Source: Cohnella cholangitidis (GTDB lineage Bacteria > Bacillota > Bacilli > Paenibacillales > Paenibacillaceae). Taken from it: a DNA stretch of 64,000 bases. Below, in pieces: positions 46,298 through 54,781 of the stretch; within the stretch, counting starts at the first letter, position 1, and each line of letters begins with the position of its first letter. The notes below the pieces were generated by a model. That model made no database searches. It was not told where the DNA came from and saw nothing but the letters and a program-made list of their open reading frames with translations. Location of the stretch: assembly GCF_014107495.1 (NCBI RefSeq), contig NZ_CP041969.1:2319501-2383500 (forward strand), given 5' to 3'. The position numbers and the translations under genes were made by a program.

Positions 46298-47059
46298 CTA
46301 GTTGCTCCTAACATCGATATGATTCATTAATGCATGTTTTCGAATCCCATCCAAACTAAGACGATTGTAATGCAATACATCGGCCATTGCGACAGCGTCC
46401 GCTCTGCCGATTTTCACCGCGTCAACCAAGTGTTCGGCAGATCCCATGCCGCCGCTGGCAATGACGGGCACGGATACGGTCTCGCTAACGGATCGGATAA
46501 GAGACAAATCGAAACCTTTGCGCGTCCCCTCCTGGTCCACCGAGGTCAACAGAATTTCTCCCGCTCCGAGTTCGGCGCCTTTAACCGCCCACTCCACGAC
46601 GCTTAATCCCGTTCGTTCGCGACCATTATCCGTATACACTTCCCACTGCCCCAGGCCATTTCGCTTTGCTTCAATCGAGAGTACCATGCATTGCGATCCA
46701 AATCTTCTCGACATTTGGCTTATAAGCTCGGGGTTTCGAACGGCCGCCGTATTAATGGCGATCTTGTCGGCACCGGCGCGCAATAGGTTTTTGGCGTCCT
46801 CTACCGAACGAACGCCTCCTCCTACCGTGAGGGGAATAAAGATATTCTTGGCCGTGTGTTTTACAATGTCGGTCAAATTGTTCCGCTCGTATAAGCTGGC
46901 CACAGCATCCATGTATATTAGCTCGTCAATCCCTTGCTCGTAATACTGGGTTGCGAACGTTTCGGGATCGCCTAGAACTCTCAGACCTTCAAGATGAATC
47001 CCTTTTATCAAGTTCGGACCTTTGATATCCAACCGCGCAATGAGCCTAGTGTTTGCCAT
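46298..47059 (-). CDS. hisF: HisF-like ammonia channel subunit, atypical catalytic residue
   Basis: 253 residues, TIM barrel of the HisF type. Asp11 is present (LIARLDIKG), but at the position of the second catalytic Asp (Asp130 in the Thermotoga enzyme, VAIDAKR) there is Glu130 (LSIEAKR). The phosphate loops VGGGVRS and IASGGMGS are intact. Loss of Asp130 is expected to weaken the cyclase step while keeping the ammonia tunnel, as suits a partner of the following sugar amidotransferase. The gene pair HisF/HisH is next to that gene. Confidence 0.9.
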   Translation of the reverse strand: MANTRLIARLDIKGPNLIKGIHLEGLRVLGDPETFATQYYEQGIDELIYMDAVASLYERNNLTDIVKHTAKNIFIPLTVGGGVRSVEDAKNLLRAGADKIAINTAAVRNPELISQMSRRFGSQCMVLSIEAKRNGLGQWEVYTDNGRERTGLSVVEWAVKGAELGAGEILLTSVDQEGTRKGFDLSLIRSVSETVSVPVIASGGMGSAEHLVDAVKIGRADAVAMADVLHYNRLSLDGIRKHALMNHIDVRSN

Positions 47060-47074
47060 GTTATATTCCTTTCA

Positions 47075-48381
47075 TCAAGAGAAGACAGTTTTCCTAAGCT
47101 TCCACGTTCCGTTTTCTTTTTTCCAAAGATGCGGAGAACGGAATTGGTCGGCCAGATTCATAAAATAGTCCCGATCCATGATAGGTTGTTCGAACATCTT
47201 CGAAGCTTTCGGAAATTCCTTTTCGTTAATGCTTAAATACTGGAATATTTCATCAGCGAATCTTTCCGGGAACTCTCCATCGTATCTTTTCACGAGCGCG
47301 ACGCCTTCATCGCGGGTTATGTCTTTGGACCGAATTTCTTGGGCTGCGTCGTACGAAGCCCGACCGATTCCGAATTTGACGTTCGTCGTATAGTAGTGGA
47401 AATCGTCGATTTTGTCGTCGATGCTATTGTATTTGCTGTAAGTTCCGGGCGTTCTTTCCGGCGAAGCTTGGAAACCGCCATGCTCTACCGAGTAGTAGTA
47501 GCAGCTCTGCGGGTGCCATTTCAAGTAATATCCAAGGTAATGGACTTCTACTTTTTGCTTCTCTATCGCTTCGGGATTGGCCGGAAGATAGGGATTCAGA
47601 TCGCTCTGATCAAACTCGTAATTTTCTTTTAATTCCTGGATAGACGTGCCGCCGAGATAAATGTTGCTTTGGTCATCGGATGTGAAGTATGACCAATCCC
47701 TCTTAGCGCTTTCCGTATCAGCGATCGGATTTCCGTATTCCGCTTCGTTCTCGCCGTAGAATACCAACGGAATATTAAATAATAGGGACATCTTAGGCGC
47801 AAGAGCTTTTTGCCCGATAATGAACGGTTGAAACGGATGAAATAAGTTTTCTACCGCAAGACGGGTCAACAAACGGTGCGCCTTTCCGTTCGGAGTGCAC
47901 AGGTAATTATCGAATCCCGCATGTATCCAGGATTGAAAGTTTTTAAATCCCCAGTCCGTATAGACGTGCGGCGCCCATGTTACCGTCAGCGGGTGCATGC
48001 CGTATTTATATTTCAGAACATGAGCCGCATAGAAACTGTCTTTCCCGCCGGAACCGGGAACGATACAATCATATGAGCCGTCTTTGCTGCGATATTGATC
48101 GCAGAGCTCGATAAGTTTTCTCTCTCGTTCCACCCAATCGATCGTATTATGTTTCTGTATGCTAAGACGGCATGCATCGCAAATTCCGTCCTCGTTAAAA
48201 TGAATCGTTTTTTTCTTGCTGTCTTTCGTATGTTCGTACTCGACCGCCGAGTTTGGTCTCTGGTTGGAAATAACGCACATTTTGCAAAATTTTACTCGCG
48301 AGGCAACCCGTACTTCGCTTCTAATTCATTTTCCGCATTATTGAAATTGGCTTCTTGAATAGGTTCTCTCACACGGATCAT
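47075..48381 (-). pseudogene. N-acetyl sugar amidotransferase (PtmG/PseA/WbpG-like), split by one-base frameshift
   Basis: The long frame (ATG 48280, 401 residues) contains the PP-loop CIVPGSGGKDSFYAA and a Cys pair DGICDACR. It lacks a ribosome site, and the start removes the first Cys of KFCKMC. Directly upstream, a 29-codon ORF from ATG 48381 with GGAGG seven bases upstream reads MIRVREPIQEA ... YGLPRE. Adding one G (GAGTAAAA to GAGGTAAAA at about 48294-48296) fuses both: GLPREVKFCKMCVISNQRP. The span with one base added is 1308 (435 residues), and both Cys pairs are restored. It uses HisF/HisH-derived ammonia to amidate a nucleotide-linked or free sugar. Confidence 0.85.
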
Positions 48382-48414
48382 GTTCTTTCCTCCAAAAGTA
48401 GATTAGTAATAGGG

Positions 48415-49254
48415 TTACCAGGCGTGTAATCCACCGTCAACAAATAGATTCTGGCCCGTAACGTAACTTGATGCATCCGAAGCGAGGTATACTAACGCCC
48501 CTGTCATCTCGTGCGGCATACCCATTCTGCCAAGCGGAATTCGATTCGAATAATTCTTAATGAACTCCTCGTTTTGCCCGCTTTCATTACCGCCAGGGGT
48601 TAAGGTATTAACCCTGATCCCTTGATCTGCCCAGTAAGTCGCTAAATACTTCGTAAGTCCAATTACGGCCGCCTTTGAAGCGGAGTAGACAGCCGGGGTA
48701 TTGATCGTCACTCCTAGGTAGCGGGAGCCTTTATAAATTCGTTGGTCCGGCGCCATTGCGCCGTATATGGACGCCGTTTGGATTATGGATCCTCCGGTGC
48801 CCTGTTTAATCATTTGCTTGCCCACGGCTTGCGCCATTAAGAACATCCCGTCGATATTAACGGACATCACTTCTCGCCACTGCTCTAACGAATATTCTTC
48901 GAAGGGCGCGAAAAATTGGCTTAAATCCTTCGACTTGCTTGCGGCGTTGTTATGTAAAATATCAATTCGACCGAAGGTACCTACGACTTCATTTACGAGA
49001 CTGTCCACAGATGCGGGAGAGGAGACATCGCAATAATATCCGCGCGCTTTGACACCGTAACGTTCTTCAAGCTCCGACGCGATTTGACTTGCCGCATCCG
49101 CGTTGAGATCCGCAACCGCTACATTTGCGCCGAAGTCGCTCAAAGCAGAGCAGAAATGTTTGCCTAGGATCCCGGCTCCCCCTGTTACGATCGCCGTTTT
49201 ACCTTGCAATGAGAAAAAATCGCGATAATTCATGGTTTTGTCGTTATCGTTCAT
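48415..49254 (-). CDS. SDR-family oxidoreductase, PtmA-like (flagellin modification)
   Basis: 279-residue classical SDR: TGGAGILG at 24-31, HNNA at 101-104, Ser162, Tyr190-x3-Lys194 (VYSASK) and LFVDGGLHAW at the end. The best-known relatives lie in flagellin-glycosylation loci (PtmA) next to CMP-sugar synthetase genes. It overlaps legF by four bases. It may oxidise or reduce a side chain or sugar precursor; the exact step is unclear. Confidence 0.85.
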   Translation of the reverse strand: MNDNDKTMNYRDFFSLQGKTAIVTGGAGILGKHFCSALSDFGANVAVADLNADAASQIASELEERYGVKARGYYCDVSSPASVDSLVNEVVGTFGRIDILHNNAASKSKDLSQFFAPFEEYSLEQWREVMSVNIDGMFLMAQAVGKQMIKQGTGGSIIQTASIYGAMAPDQRIYKGSRYLGVTINTPAVYSASKAAVIGLTKYLATYWADQGIRVNTLTPGGNESGQNEEFIKNYSNRIPLGRMGMPHEMTGALVYLASDASSYVTGQNLFVDGGLHAW

Positions 49255-49949
49255 GATCCAACTCTTCTCCTCATCAGAAAATCGACAATTTCGAAGTCAA
49301 GCTCCGAATCTATATCGACGGATCGTTCTTCGGGCATTTCGTAGAGCCGCGTATCCAATTGAAACAAGCCCTCTTTCTCCATCAAAGACTCTCTTCTCCA
49401 AATATAAATCGAAGCATTCATATCATAACATTTGGGAGCGTCCTGCCGTCGAATTACAGGTTTTTCCAGTTTTTTGCACAATTGCACTGTTCCGCTATCG
49501 TTTAATTCTACTAAATTAAAATATGGAGATCGTCTAGCGGGCGCGCCCGTGATTACGTTACTCGCTTTGCTAGATTCCAATAGTTGATAGGCTTGAATAA
49601 TGTCATCGGAAATTCTTAAGGGAGAAGTCGCATCCAGATCAACGATCGTATCAAAAATAACCCCCGTTATCTGTTCAACCATACTGACGCAATGTCGGAT
49701 TACCGGAAGTTTAGCTGCTGTATCAGTGGCTAATTCATTAGGTCTACGGATGGTTAGGTCTGCACCATATTGCCTTGCAATGTCCAGTATCTCTTGCGAA
49801 TCGCTGCTAACGGCAACATAGTCGAATAACCCCGTTTGTTTAGCTTGTTGAATACTGTAAGCAATTAACGGCTGACCAGCCAAATGGCGCACATTTTTGT
49901 TTTTGACTCCCTTAGAACCGCCTCTAGCGCATATTGTGCATAGCTTCAT
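49251..49949 (-). CDS. legF: CMP-N,N'-diacetyllegionaminate synthetase (LegF/PtmB/NeuA-type)
   Basis: 232-residue acylneuraminate cytidylyltransferase with CARGGSKGVKNKN (CTP binding) at 7-19, DLDATSPLRI and YIWRRESLMEK. It should activate the nonulosonic acid made by LegI with CTP. It overlaps the PtmA-like SDR by four bases and the Gfo/Idh gene by 26 bases. Substrate assignment to legionaminic acid depends on neighbouring LegB, LegC, LegG and LegI. Confidence 0.9.
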   Translation of the reverse strand: MKLCTICARGGSKGVKNKNVRHLAGQPLIAYSIQQAKQTGLFDYVAVSSDSQEILDIARQYGADLTIRRPNELATDTAAKLPVIRHCVSMVEQITGVIFDTIVDLDATSPLRISDDIIQAYQLLESSKASNVITGAPARRSPYFNLVELNDSGTVQLCKKLEKPVIRRQDAPKCYDMNASIYIWRRESLMEKEGLFQLDTRLYEMPEERSVDIDSELDFEIVDFLMRRRVGS

Positions 49950-50859
49950 TTTTCATCCACACTTTCTGACTAGCGGAGGTTTCCGCTGCATCAATTAGCC
50001 TCATGACTTCGATACCTTCGCGAAATGTGCAGATTTGCTCGTACTCGCCATTAACTATTCGTTCGTGTTGGGCTACGTAAGTTGTATTTCTGGTCGTTTC
50101 CATTCGTTCTTCCGTGCCATCGACACTTATTGTACTGTTGATCAAATCGATTGCGAATGTATGACGTTCGGTATTGATAATAATCTTTCGTTGTGCGATT
50201 CGATCAATGTAATTAAGCTGGACGTTAACGACCGGACAATGTTCCGTCTGAACTAACAAGGCGAATACGTCGTCGCTATCCAATTCAAGTTGGCTATAGG
50301 TTCCGCCGATCGCCGTTACCCAATTCCACTTTCCGAGCAACCAAAGGACGAGATCCAACTCATGACTCAAATCCCGTAACACTCCGCCCCCCATCGCTTT
50401 TGAAGCCGAATAAGTTTGCCGGTAGTCCTGTCCGGGTCTCCACCCTGGCAAGTACTGACCGACATAGAATTGCGCCGATAATAGTGTCTCCCCTTGCAAT
50501 AAATAACGCAATTTCTGAATGCATGGATGAAACCTTAAATTATACGATACAAAAATTTTCTCTAACGGAAGATGCGCGAACTCTTTAGGCGACTCAAAAA
50601 TGGGTTTTTCGACAAGTATAGACCCAGTATAATTCAAGCGAATAAGTTCATTCAATGTCAAATAATGTTCCACAGTCCGATTAGATATGACCACCCAATC
50701 CCAATCCGACTTCATCATTGCCGACTTGGTCGTCCTGAAATATTGATATTTCTCAATTGGATCTCGGCTACTCACTACACCAACCTTACATCCGAGCTTC
50801 TCGAACAGTTCTGCGTGTCGCTCTCCAATTGACCCATAACCGATAATGAGGACATTCAT
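49924..50859 (-). CDS. Gfo/Idh/MocA family oxidoreductase
   Basis: 311 residues. The Rossmann N-terminus IIGYGSIGERHAELF is followed by VEKPIF (the family's EKP motif) and YNLRFHPCIQKL, with GGGVLRDLSHELDL near the active site. It is a NAD(P)-dependent sugar oxidoreductase. In this operon it might modify a legionaminic-acid intermediate. The reaction is unknown. Confidence 0.88.
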   Translation of the reverse strand: MNVLIIGYGSIGERHAELFEKLGCKVGVVSSRDPIEKYQYFRTTKSAMMKSDWDWVVISNRTVEHYLTLNELIRLNYTGSILVEKPIFESPKEFAHLPLEKIFVSYNLRFHPCIQKLRYLLQGETLLSAQFYVGQYLPGWRPGQDYRQTYSASKAMGGGVLRDLSHELDLVLWLLGKWNWVTAIGGTYSQLELDSDDVFALLVQTEHCPVVNVQLNYIDRIAQRKIIINTERHTFAIDLINSTISVDGTEERMETTRNTTYVAQHERIVNGEYEQICTFREGIEVMRLIDAAETSASQKVWMKNEAMHNMR

Positions 50860-51905
50860 CCGAAAACCTTGGAGAACTCTCCATTCGCCCTTTCATAGTC
50901 TTCCATTTTTCCGATATCCAACCAATACTCACGAATAGGGAAAATAGAAGTTCGCTCGTTGTTTTTTATCAAATCCTCAAAAAAAGTAGTCATATCATAG
51001 AACTCGTTCTTCGGAATAATGCTCAACGTCTGCGGATTCAAAACATAAATTCCCGCATTAACGAAATGTCGATAAACGGGTTTCTCTTCAATGCTTACCA
51101 ATCTCTCGTTCATTACATTAATAACTCCGTAAGGAACTTGTATCTCGTAGTCTCGGACGCACATTGTGGCGACCGAATCTTGGCTTTCGTGATAATCAAG
51201 AAGTCCCGCAATATTTACCTTGGTTAATAAATCGCCGTTCATTACAATAAAAGACTGCTCCGGATTTCGTTTCAACAAACTTAAAGCCCCGGCCGTTCCC
51301 ATACGTTTTTCTTCGAAAATGTAATCGATGTCGACGCCCCATTTAGAACCGTCGCCGAAGTGTTCGACTAACATTTCAGCCTTGTAATTCACGGTTAACG
51401 TAAACTTGTTCAGCCCATAGGAGATCAAATTCTCGATTGTCGTTTCCAGTACCGGTTTTCCTCCGACCTTCAGCAGCGGTTTAGGACAATCATCCGTCAA
51501 GGGCCTTAGCCGACTGCCTAATCCCCCTGCCATCAATACGACTCTATTATCGCGCAGTTCAGGGCTAACAATGCTATGAATCGTTTCCAGCCCTACTACG
51601 TAGCCATCATTATTGACAATGGGAATATGGTTAATTTGTCTTTTTCTCATGATGGCCAGTACTTCTCGCCTATCTTGAGCAGGGTTAGCAATAATAGGCG
51701 ATCTATTCATAATATCGGTGATCGCATTTTCTAGGGAATGCCCCCGCAAAATAGCTCTTCGAATATCCCCATCCGTTACGGTGCCCAATAAATAATCCGA
51801 TTCGTCCACAATTAGTGCAATTTGCATCGAATTGTTATCGATTGCGTGAATGACGTTAAGTATACTTTCGCTTCTCAGAACGAGAGACGCTCTCCAATTA
51901 TTCAT
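50856..51905 (-). CDS. ptmE: CBS-domain sugar-1-phosphate nucleotidyltransferase (PtmE-like)
   Basis: 349 residues. Two CBS repeats (residues about 1-115, LGTVTDGDIRRAILRG) precede a nucleotidyltransferase domain with LMAGGLGSRLRPLTDDCPKP at 124-143 and VMNGDLL. In Campylobacter PtmE makes GDP-glucosamine that feeds the GDP-linked legionaminic-acid route. The gene overlaps the acetyltransferase and the Gfo/Idh genes by four bases each, so it is firmly in the operon. Confidence 0.88.
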   Translation of the reverse strand: MNNWRASLVLRSESILNVIHAIDNNSMQIALIVDESDYLLGTVTDGDIRRAILRGHSLENAITDIMNRSPIIANPAQDRREVLAIMRKRQINHIPIVNNDGYVVGLETIHSIVSPELRDNRVVLMAGGLGSRLRPLTDDCPKPLLKVGGKPVLETTIENLISYGLNKFTLTVNYKAEMLVEHFGDGSKWGVDIDYIFEEKRMGTAGALSLLKRNPEQSFIVMNGDLLTKVNIAGLLDYHESQDSVATMCVRDYEIQVPYGVINVMNERLVSIEEKPVYRHFVNAGIYVLNPQTLSIIPKNEFYDMTTFFEDLIKNNERTSIFPIREYWLDIGKMEDYERANGEFSKVFG

Positions 51906-52540
51906 CTCGACACCTCCCTGGCAGGAATCCCCACTACGGTTGTACCTGGTCGAATGTTATTCACGACTACTGCACCTGCACCAACGATGCTTCCCATGCC
52001 GACGCGGATTCCTTGCTTAATAATCGCCCCGGCACCGATATGCGCTTCGTCCTCAACGCATACGTCGCCGCAAAGCACTGCTCCCGGCGATATATGGACA
52101 TGATTCCCGACGAAGCAATCGTGGTCAACACTTGATTTCGTGTTAATAATGCTGTTTTCCCCCACCGATGAGGAGGGTTGTACAATCGCCCCCACCATGA
52201 CCTGGGCTCCATCGGCAAGTCTAACATCGTCGGCCACAAACGCAAGGGGATGAACAATCGCCGGAAAAGGATAACCTTTTCGGGTCCATTGCTCAAAAAC
52301 CTCTTTCCTCTTTTTAGGATTGCCGGTCGATCCTATTCCATTAAATAAAGCTATCGTAGAAAATTCTTTGCTATCTAGATCTATCTCCGCATTCAGATAA
52401 GCTAGCTCTCGAAACACTTCCTGATTACTCGGCGATAATGCGGAATATCCCACAATGTTATATCCATTGCGGTTCAACATATCGATTAACACCTTGGCAT
52501 GTCCGCCCCCGCCGATAACAATACATGATTTGGTCTTCAT
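51902..52540 (-). CDS. NeuD/PglD-family sugar O/N-acetyltransferase
   Basis: 212 residues. N-terminal PglD_N Rossmann module (CIVIGGGGHAKVLIDML) and a C-terminal left-handed beta-helix with hexapeptide repeats (DVRLADGAQVMVGAIVQPSS, AHIGAGAIIKQGIRVGMGSI). It transfers an acetyl group to an amino or hydroxyl sugar; here it would serve as the LegH/NeuD-type step for N-acetylation or O-acetylation. It overlaps the ptmE and legI genes. Confidence 0.9.
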   Translation of the reverse strand: MKTKSCIVIGGGGHAKVLIDMLNRNGYNIVGYSALSPSNQEVFRELAYLNAEIDLDSKEFSTIALFNGIGSTGNPKKRKEVFEQWTRKGYPFPAIVHPLAFVADDVRLADGAQVMVGAIVQPSSSVGENSIINTKSSVDHDCFVGNHVHISPGAVLCGDVCVEDEAHIGAGAIIKQGIRVGMGSIVGAGAVVVNNIRPGTTVVGIPAREVSR

Positions 52541-53625
52541 TCAATCACTTCGTCCTTCAAATAGGTTCTCGTCGCGGATTTGCCTAAGGTAGACCAATAT
52601 TGGATCGGCTTCAACCCGTTTCCTGGTCTTTTTACGGTTAGATTAGAAACCGTGAATAAGCTGCCTTGCTGGATAGTCTCTGTGGCCACTAAACTTTTTC
52701 TAGCAATAACAGTATTTTTGGACTCCGATTTGGAGGGCGCTTTCAAGCCTGTTCCTATCGCCTGTTCGACTTGTCTAATTCCTTGTACCATCCTTATTAA
52801 CTCGTCAGGGTCTAAGGATGCTTTATGATCCGGTCCAGGCAGGGACTTATCTAACGTAAAATGCTTTTCTATTAATATTGCTCCCCTTGCCGTGGCTGCT
52901 AGTGGTATGACAATGCCTTCCGTATGATCCGAGTAACCTACCGGCAATCCAAAACTTAGCGACATGACTTCCATCGCTTTAAGGTTAACCTCGTTTAGCG
53001 GAGCAGGATACTCCGTAGTACAGTGCAGCAACACGACATGCTTCTTAAGGAGGGATTGTCCTTCGTCATTACGATAGGCTTCCAAGAAATCATTCTCTGA
53101 TTCCGGTTCCTTATCCGGATTCAAATACCCATAGGCTAATACGCCCAACGCTTCTTCAATATCGCCTAACGAGCTCATGCCCGTTGACAAAATGACGTTA
53201 ACTCGTCTCCTAGCGGTTGCAAGCAGCAACAACGAATTCGTCAAGTCCCCTGACGAAATCTTAATGGATTCCACATTTAGTTCATCGCAAAGCCAGTTAA
53301 GACTGTCGACATCGAACGGAGTAGATAGGAATTCTATACCCGCATTGCGGCTATATTCAAATAAGATGCGGTGGTCATCTTCGGATAATTCCAACTTCTT
53401 CAGCATCTCGTACTGAGTTTCCGCGGAATCCGTAGTAGCCAATTGATAGTCTGCTTTAGGCGCTTGCCTGCTCACAAGCTTGTCCGCTTTAAACGACTGA
53501 AACTTAACCGCATTTGCTCCGGAAGCACTCGCAACGTCGATTAATCGCTTAGCCATCTCGATTGACCCATTATGGTTAACTCCGGCCTCGGCGATAATAT
53601 ATACCTGCTGCTTAGACTGATTCAT
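52537..53625 (-). CDS. legI: N,N'-diacetyllegionaminate synthase (LegI, NeuB family)
   Basis: 362 residues. EAGVNHNG at 13-20 distinguishes this LegI/NeuB group from PseI. The TIM barrel and SAF domain (LTVKRPGNGLKPIQYW) are complete. It condenses the 6-deoxy-diacetamido mannose analogue with phosphoenolpyruvate. Start 53625 has GAGG nine bases upstream; an ATG at 53631 is too close to that site. It overlaps legG by 14 bases. Confidence 0.93.
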   Translation of the reverse strand: MNQSKQQVYIIAEAGVNHNGSIEMAKRLIDVASASGANAVKFQSFKADKLVSRQAPKADYQLATTDSAETQYEMLKKLELSEDDHRILFEYSRNAGIEFLSTPFDVDSLNWLCDELNVESIKISSGDLTNSLLLLATARRRVNVILSTGMSSLGDIEEALGVLAYGYLNPDKEPESENDFLEAYRNDEGQSLLKKHVVLLHCTTEYPAPLNEVNLKAMEVMSLSFGLPVGYSDHTEGIVIPLAATARGAILIEKHFTLDKSLPGPDHKASLDPDELIRMVQGIRQVEQAIGTGLKAPSKSESKNTVIARKSLVATETIQQGSLFTVSNLTVKRPGNGLKPIQYWSTLGKSATRTYLKDEVIE

Positions 53626-54781
53626 GATCATCTACCTCATAGAATGACTTTTGTATTAAGCCTCGTAGATTATCAAAATCCTTGAGGATTCCGGCAACAC
53701 GTTCCGAAGCGCGACCTTCGCCATAGGGATTTACCGTATTCGTACAATCCATTGCAAACGCGACGGTCATCGCCTTGCTAATTTCGCTTCTATTCGGTTC
53801 GCAATCGATTACGGAGCTAGCTTGCATCCTCCCCCTCTGACGACTGCCTATATTAACCGTAGGGATTTTAAATGTCGGCGCTTCGTACAGACCGCTGGAC
53901 GAGTTTCCTATTACGGCGTCGACATGAGACAGTAAACTCAAATAAGGGAGTTGACCAAGCGACGTGTAAGCTTTGGCGTTAGAGTGGCTTTTTACGAATT
54001 CATCGGTCATTTCAATTAGTTTCCTGCCGTAAGTATCCGAATTCGGCTTCGTGATAATGATCCCTGTTTCCTGTCCCAGAGATTCCAGCGCATGAAGCAA
54101 CTCGCTAAATTGTTCCTCCGGCCTTTGGGCATCAAGAGTGGCGGGGTGAAAAGTAACGGCTACATTCCGCTTCCTGAACTCGAATTCCAATCGCTCGGAA
54201 AGTTGATCTTTAGTCAGAAGAGTCGCTTTTCTAACGAAATCCAAGCCGGTGCTGCCCACGTTGAAGATATGCTTCGGATTCTCGCCTAATTGACGGACCC
54301 TTTTAGCCGCATGCCCGTTGGACACGAAATGCAAATGAGACATTTTCGTTATGGAATGGCGAATCGCCTCATCAAAAGCTCCCTCGGTCGTATCGCCGCC
54401 GAACAAATGGGCAATTGGTATTTGGGCAATTAATGCGGCTTGTGCCGCCGCCAATATCTCGTAGCGGTCGCCTGCCAAGACCAGAATATCCGGTTTTAAC
54501 CGATCCAAACATTCAGCAAAACTCAGTACAGCCAAACCAATCGATTTCGTGATGCCCACCGGCGTATCGCTGGACAATAACATTTCGATTTTCTCGTTGA
54601 TGATAAATCCGTCTTGCTCTATGAATTTATATGTCGATCCGAACTCAGGAGAGAGATGCATTCCGGATACGATCAATTGAAGCTCTACCGTCGGTTCGGC
54701 TTCAAGCTCTTTCAACAGCCAATACAGCAGTCCGTATTCCGCTCTCGTTCCCGTAACTACGCAAATTTTTCTTTTACTCAT
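53612..54781 (-). CDS. legG: Hydrolysing UDP/GDP-sugar 2-epimerase (LegG/NeuC family)
   Basis: 389 residues with VTGTRAEYGLLYWLL, LVLAGDRYEILAAAQAAL and HLFGGDTTEGAFDEAIRHS, the NeuC pattern. It removes the nucleotide and inverts C2 before LegI acts. Start 54781 has GGAGG five bases upstream; an earlier TTG at 54793 lies on it. It overlaps legC by eight bases. Confidence 0.92.
   Translation of the reverse strand: MSKRKICVVTGTRAEYGLLYWLLKELEAEPTVELQLIVSGMHLSPEFGSTYKFIEQDGFIINEKIEMLLSSDTPVGITKSIGLAVLSFAECLDRLKPDILVLAGDRYEILAAAQAALIAQIPIAHLFGGDTTEGAFDEAIRHSITKMSHLHFVSNGHAAKRVRQLGENPKHIFNVGSTGLDFVRKATLLTKDQLSERLEFEFRKRNVAVTFHPATLDAQRPEEQFSELLHALESLGQETGIIITKPNSDTYGRKLIEMTDEFVKSHSNAKAYTSLGQLPYLSLLSHVDAVIGNSSSGLYEAPTFKIPTVNIGSRQRGRMQASSVIDCEPNRSEISKAMTVAFAMDCTNTVNPYGEGRASERVAGILKDFDNLRGLIQKSFYEVDDHESV

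Noticed and set aside
45648..47059. Histidine biosynthesis genes hisH and hisF
   Set aside because: No other his genes are near, they adjoin a sugar amidotransferase, and HisF lacks the Asp130 equivalent.
48292..48381. Independent 29-residue peptide gene
   Set aside because: Its end joins the amidotransferase frame when one base is added, giving a conserved Cys pair; it is better read as the N-terminus of that gene.
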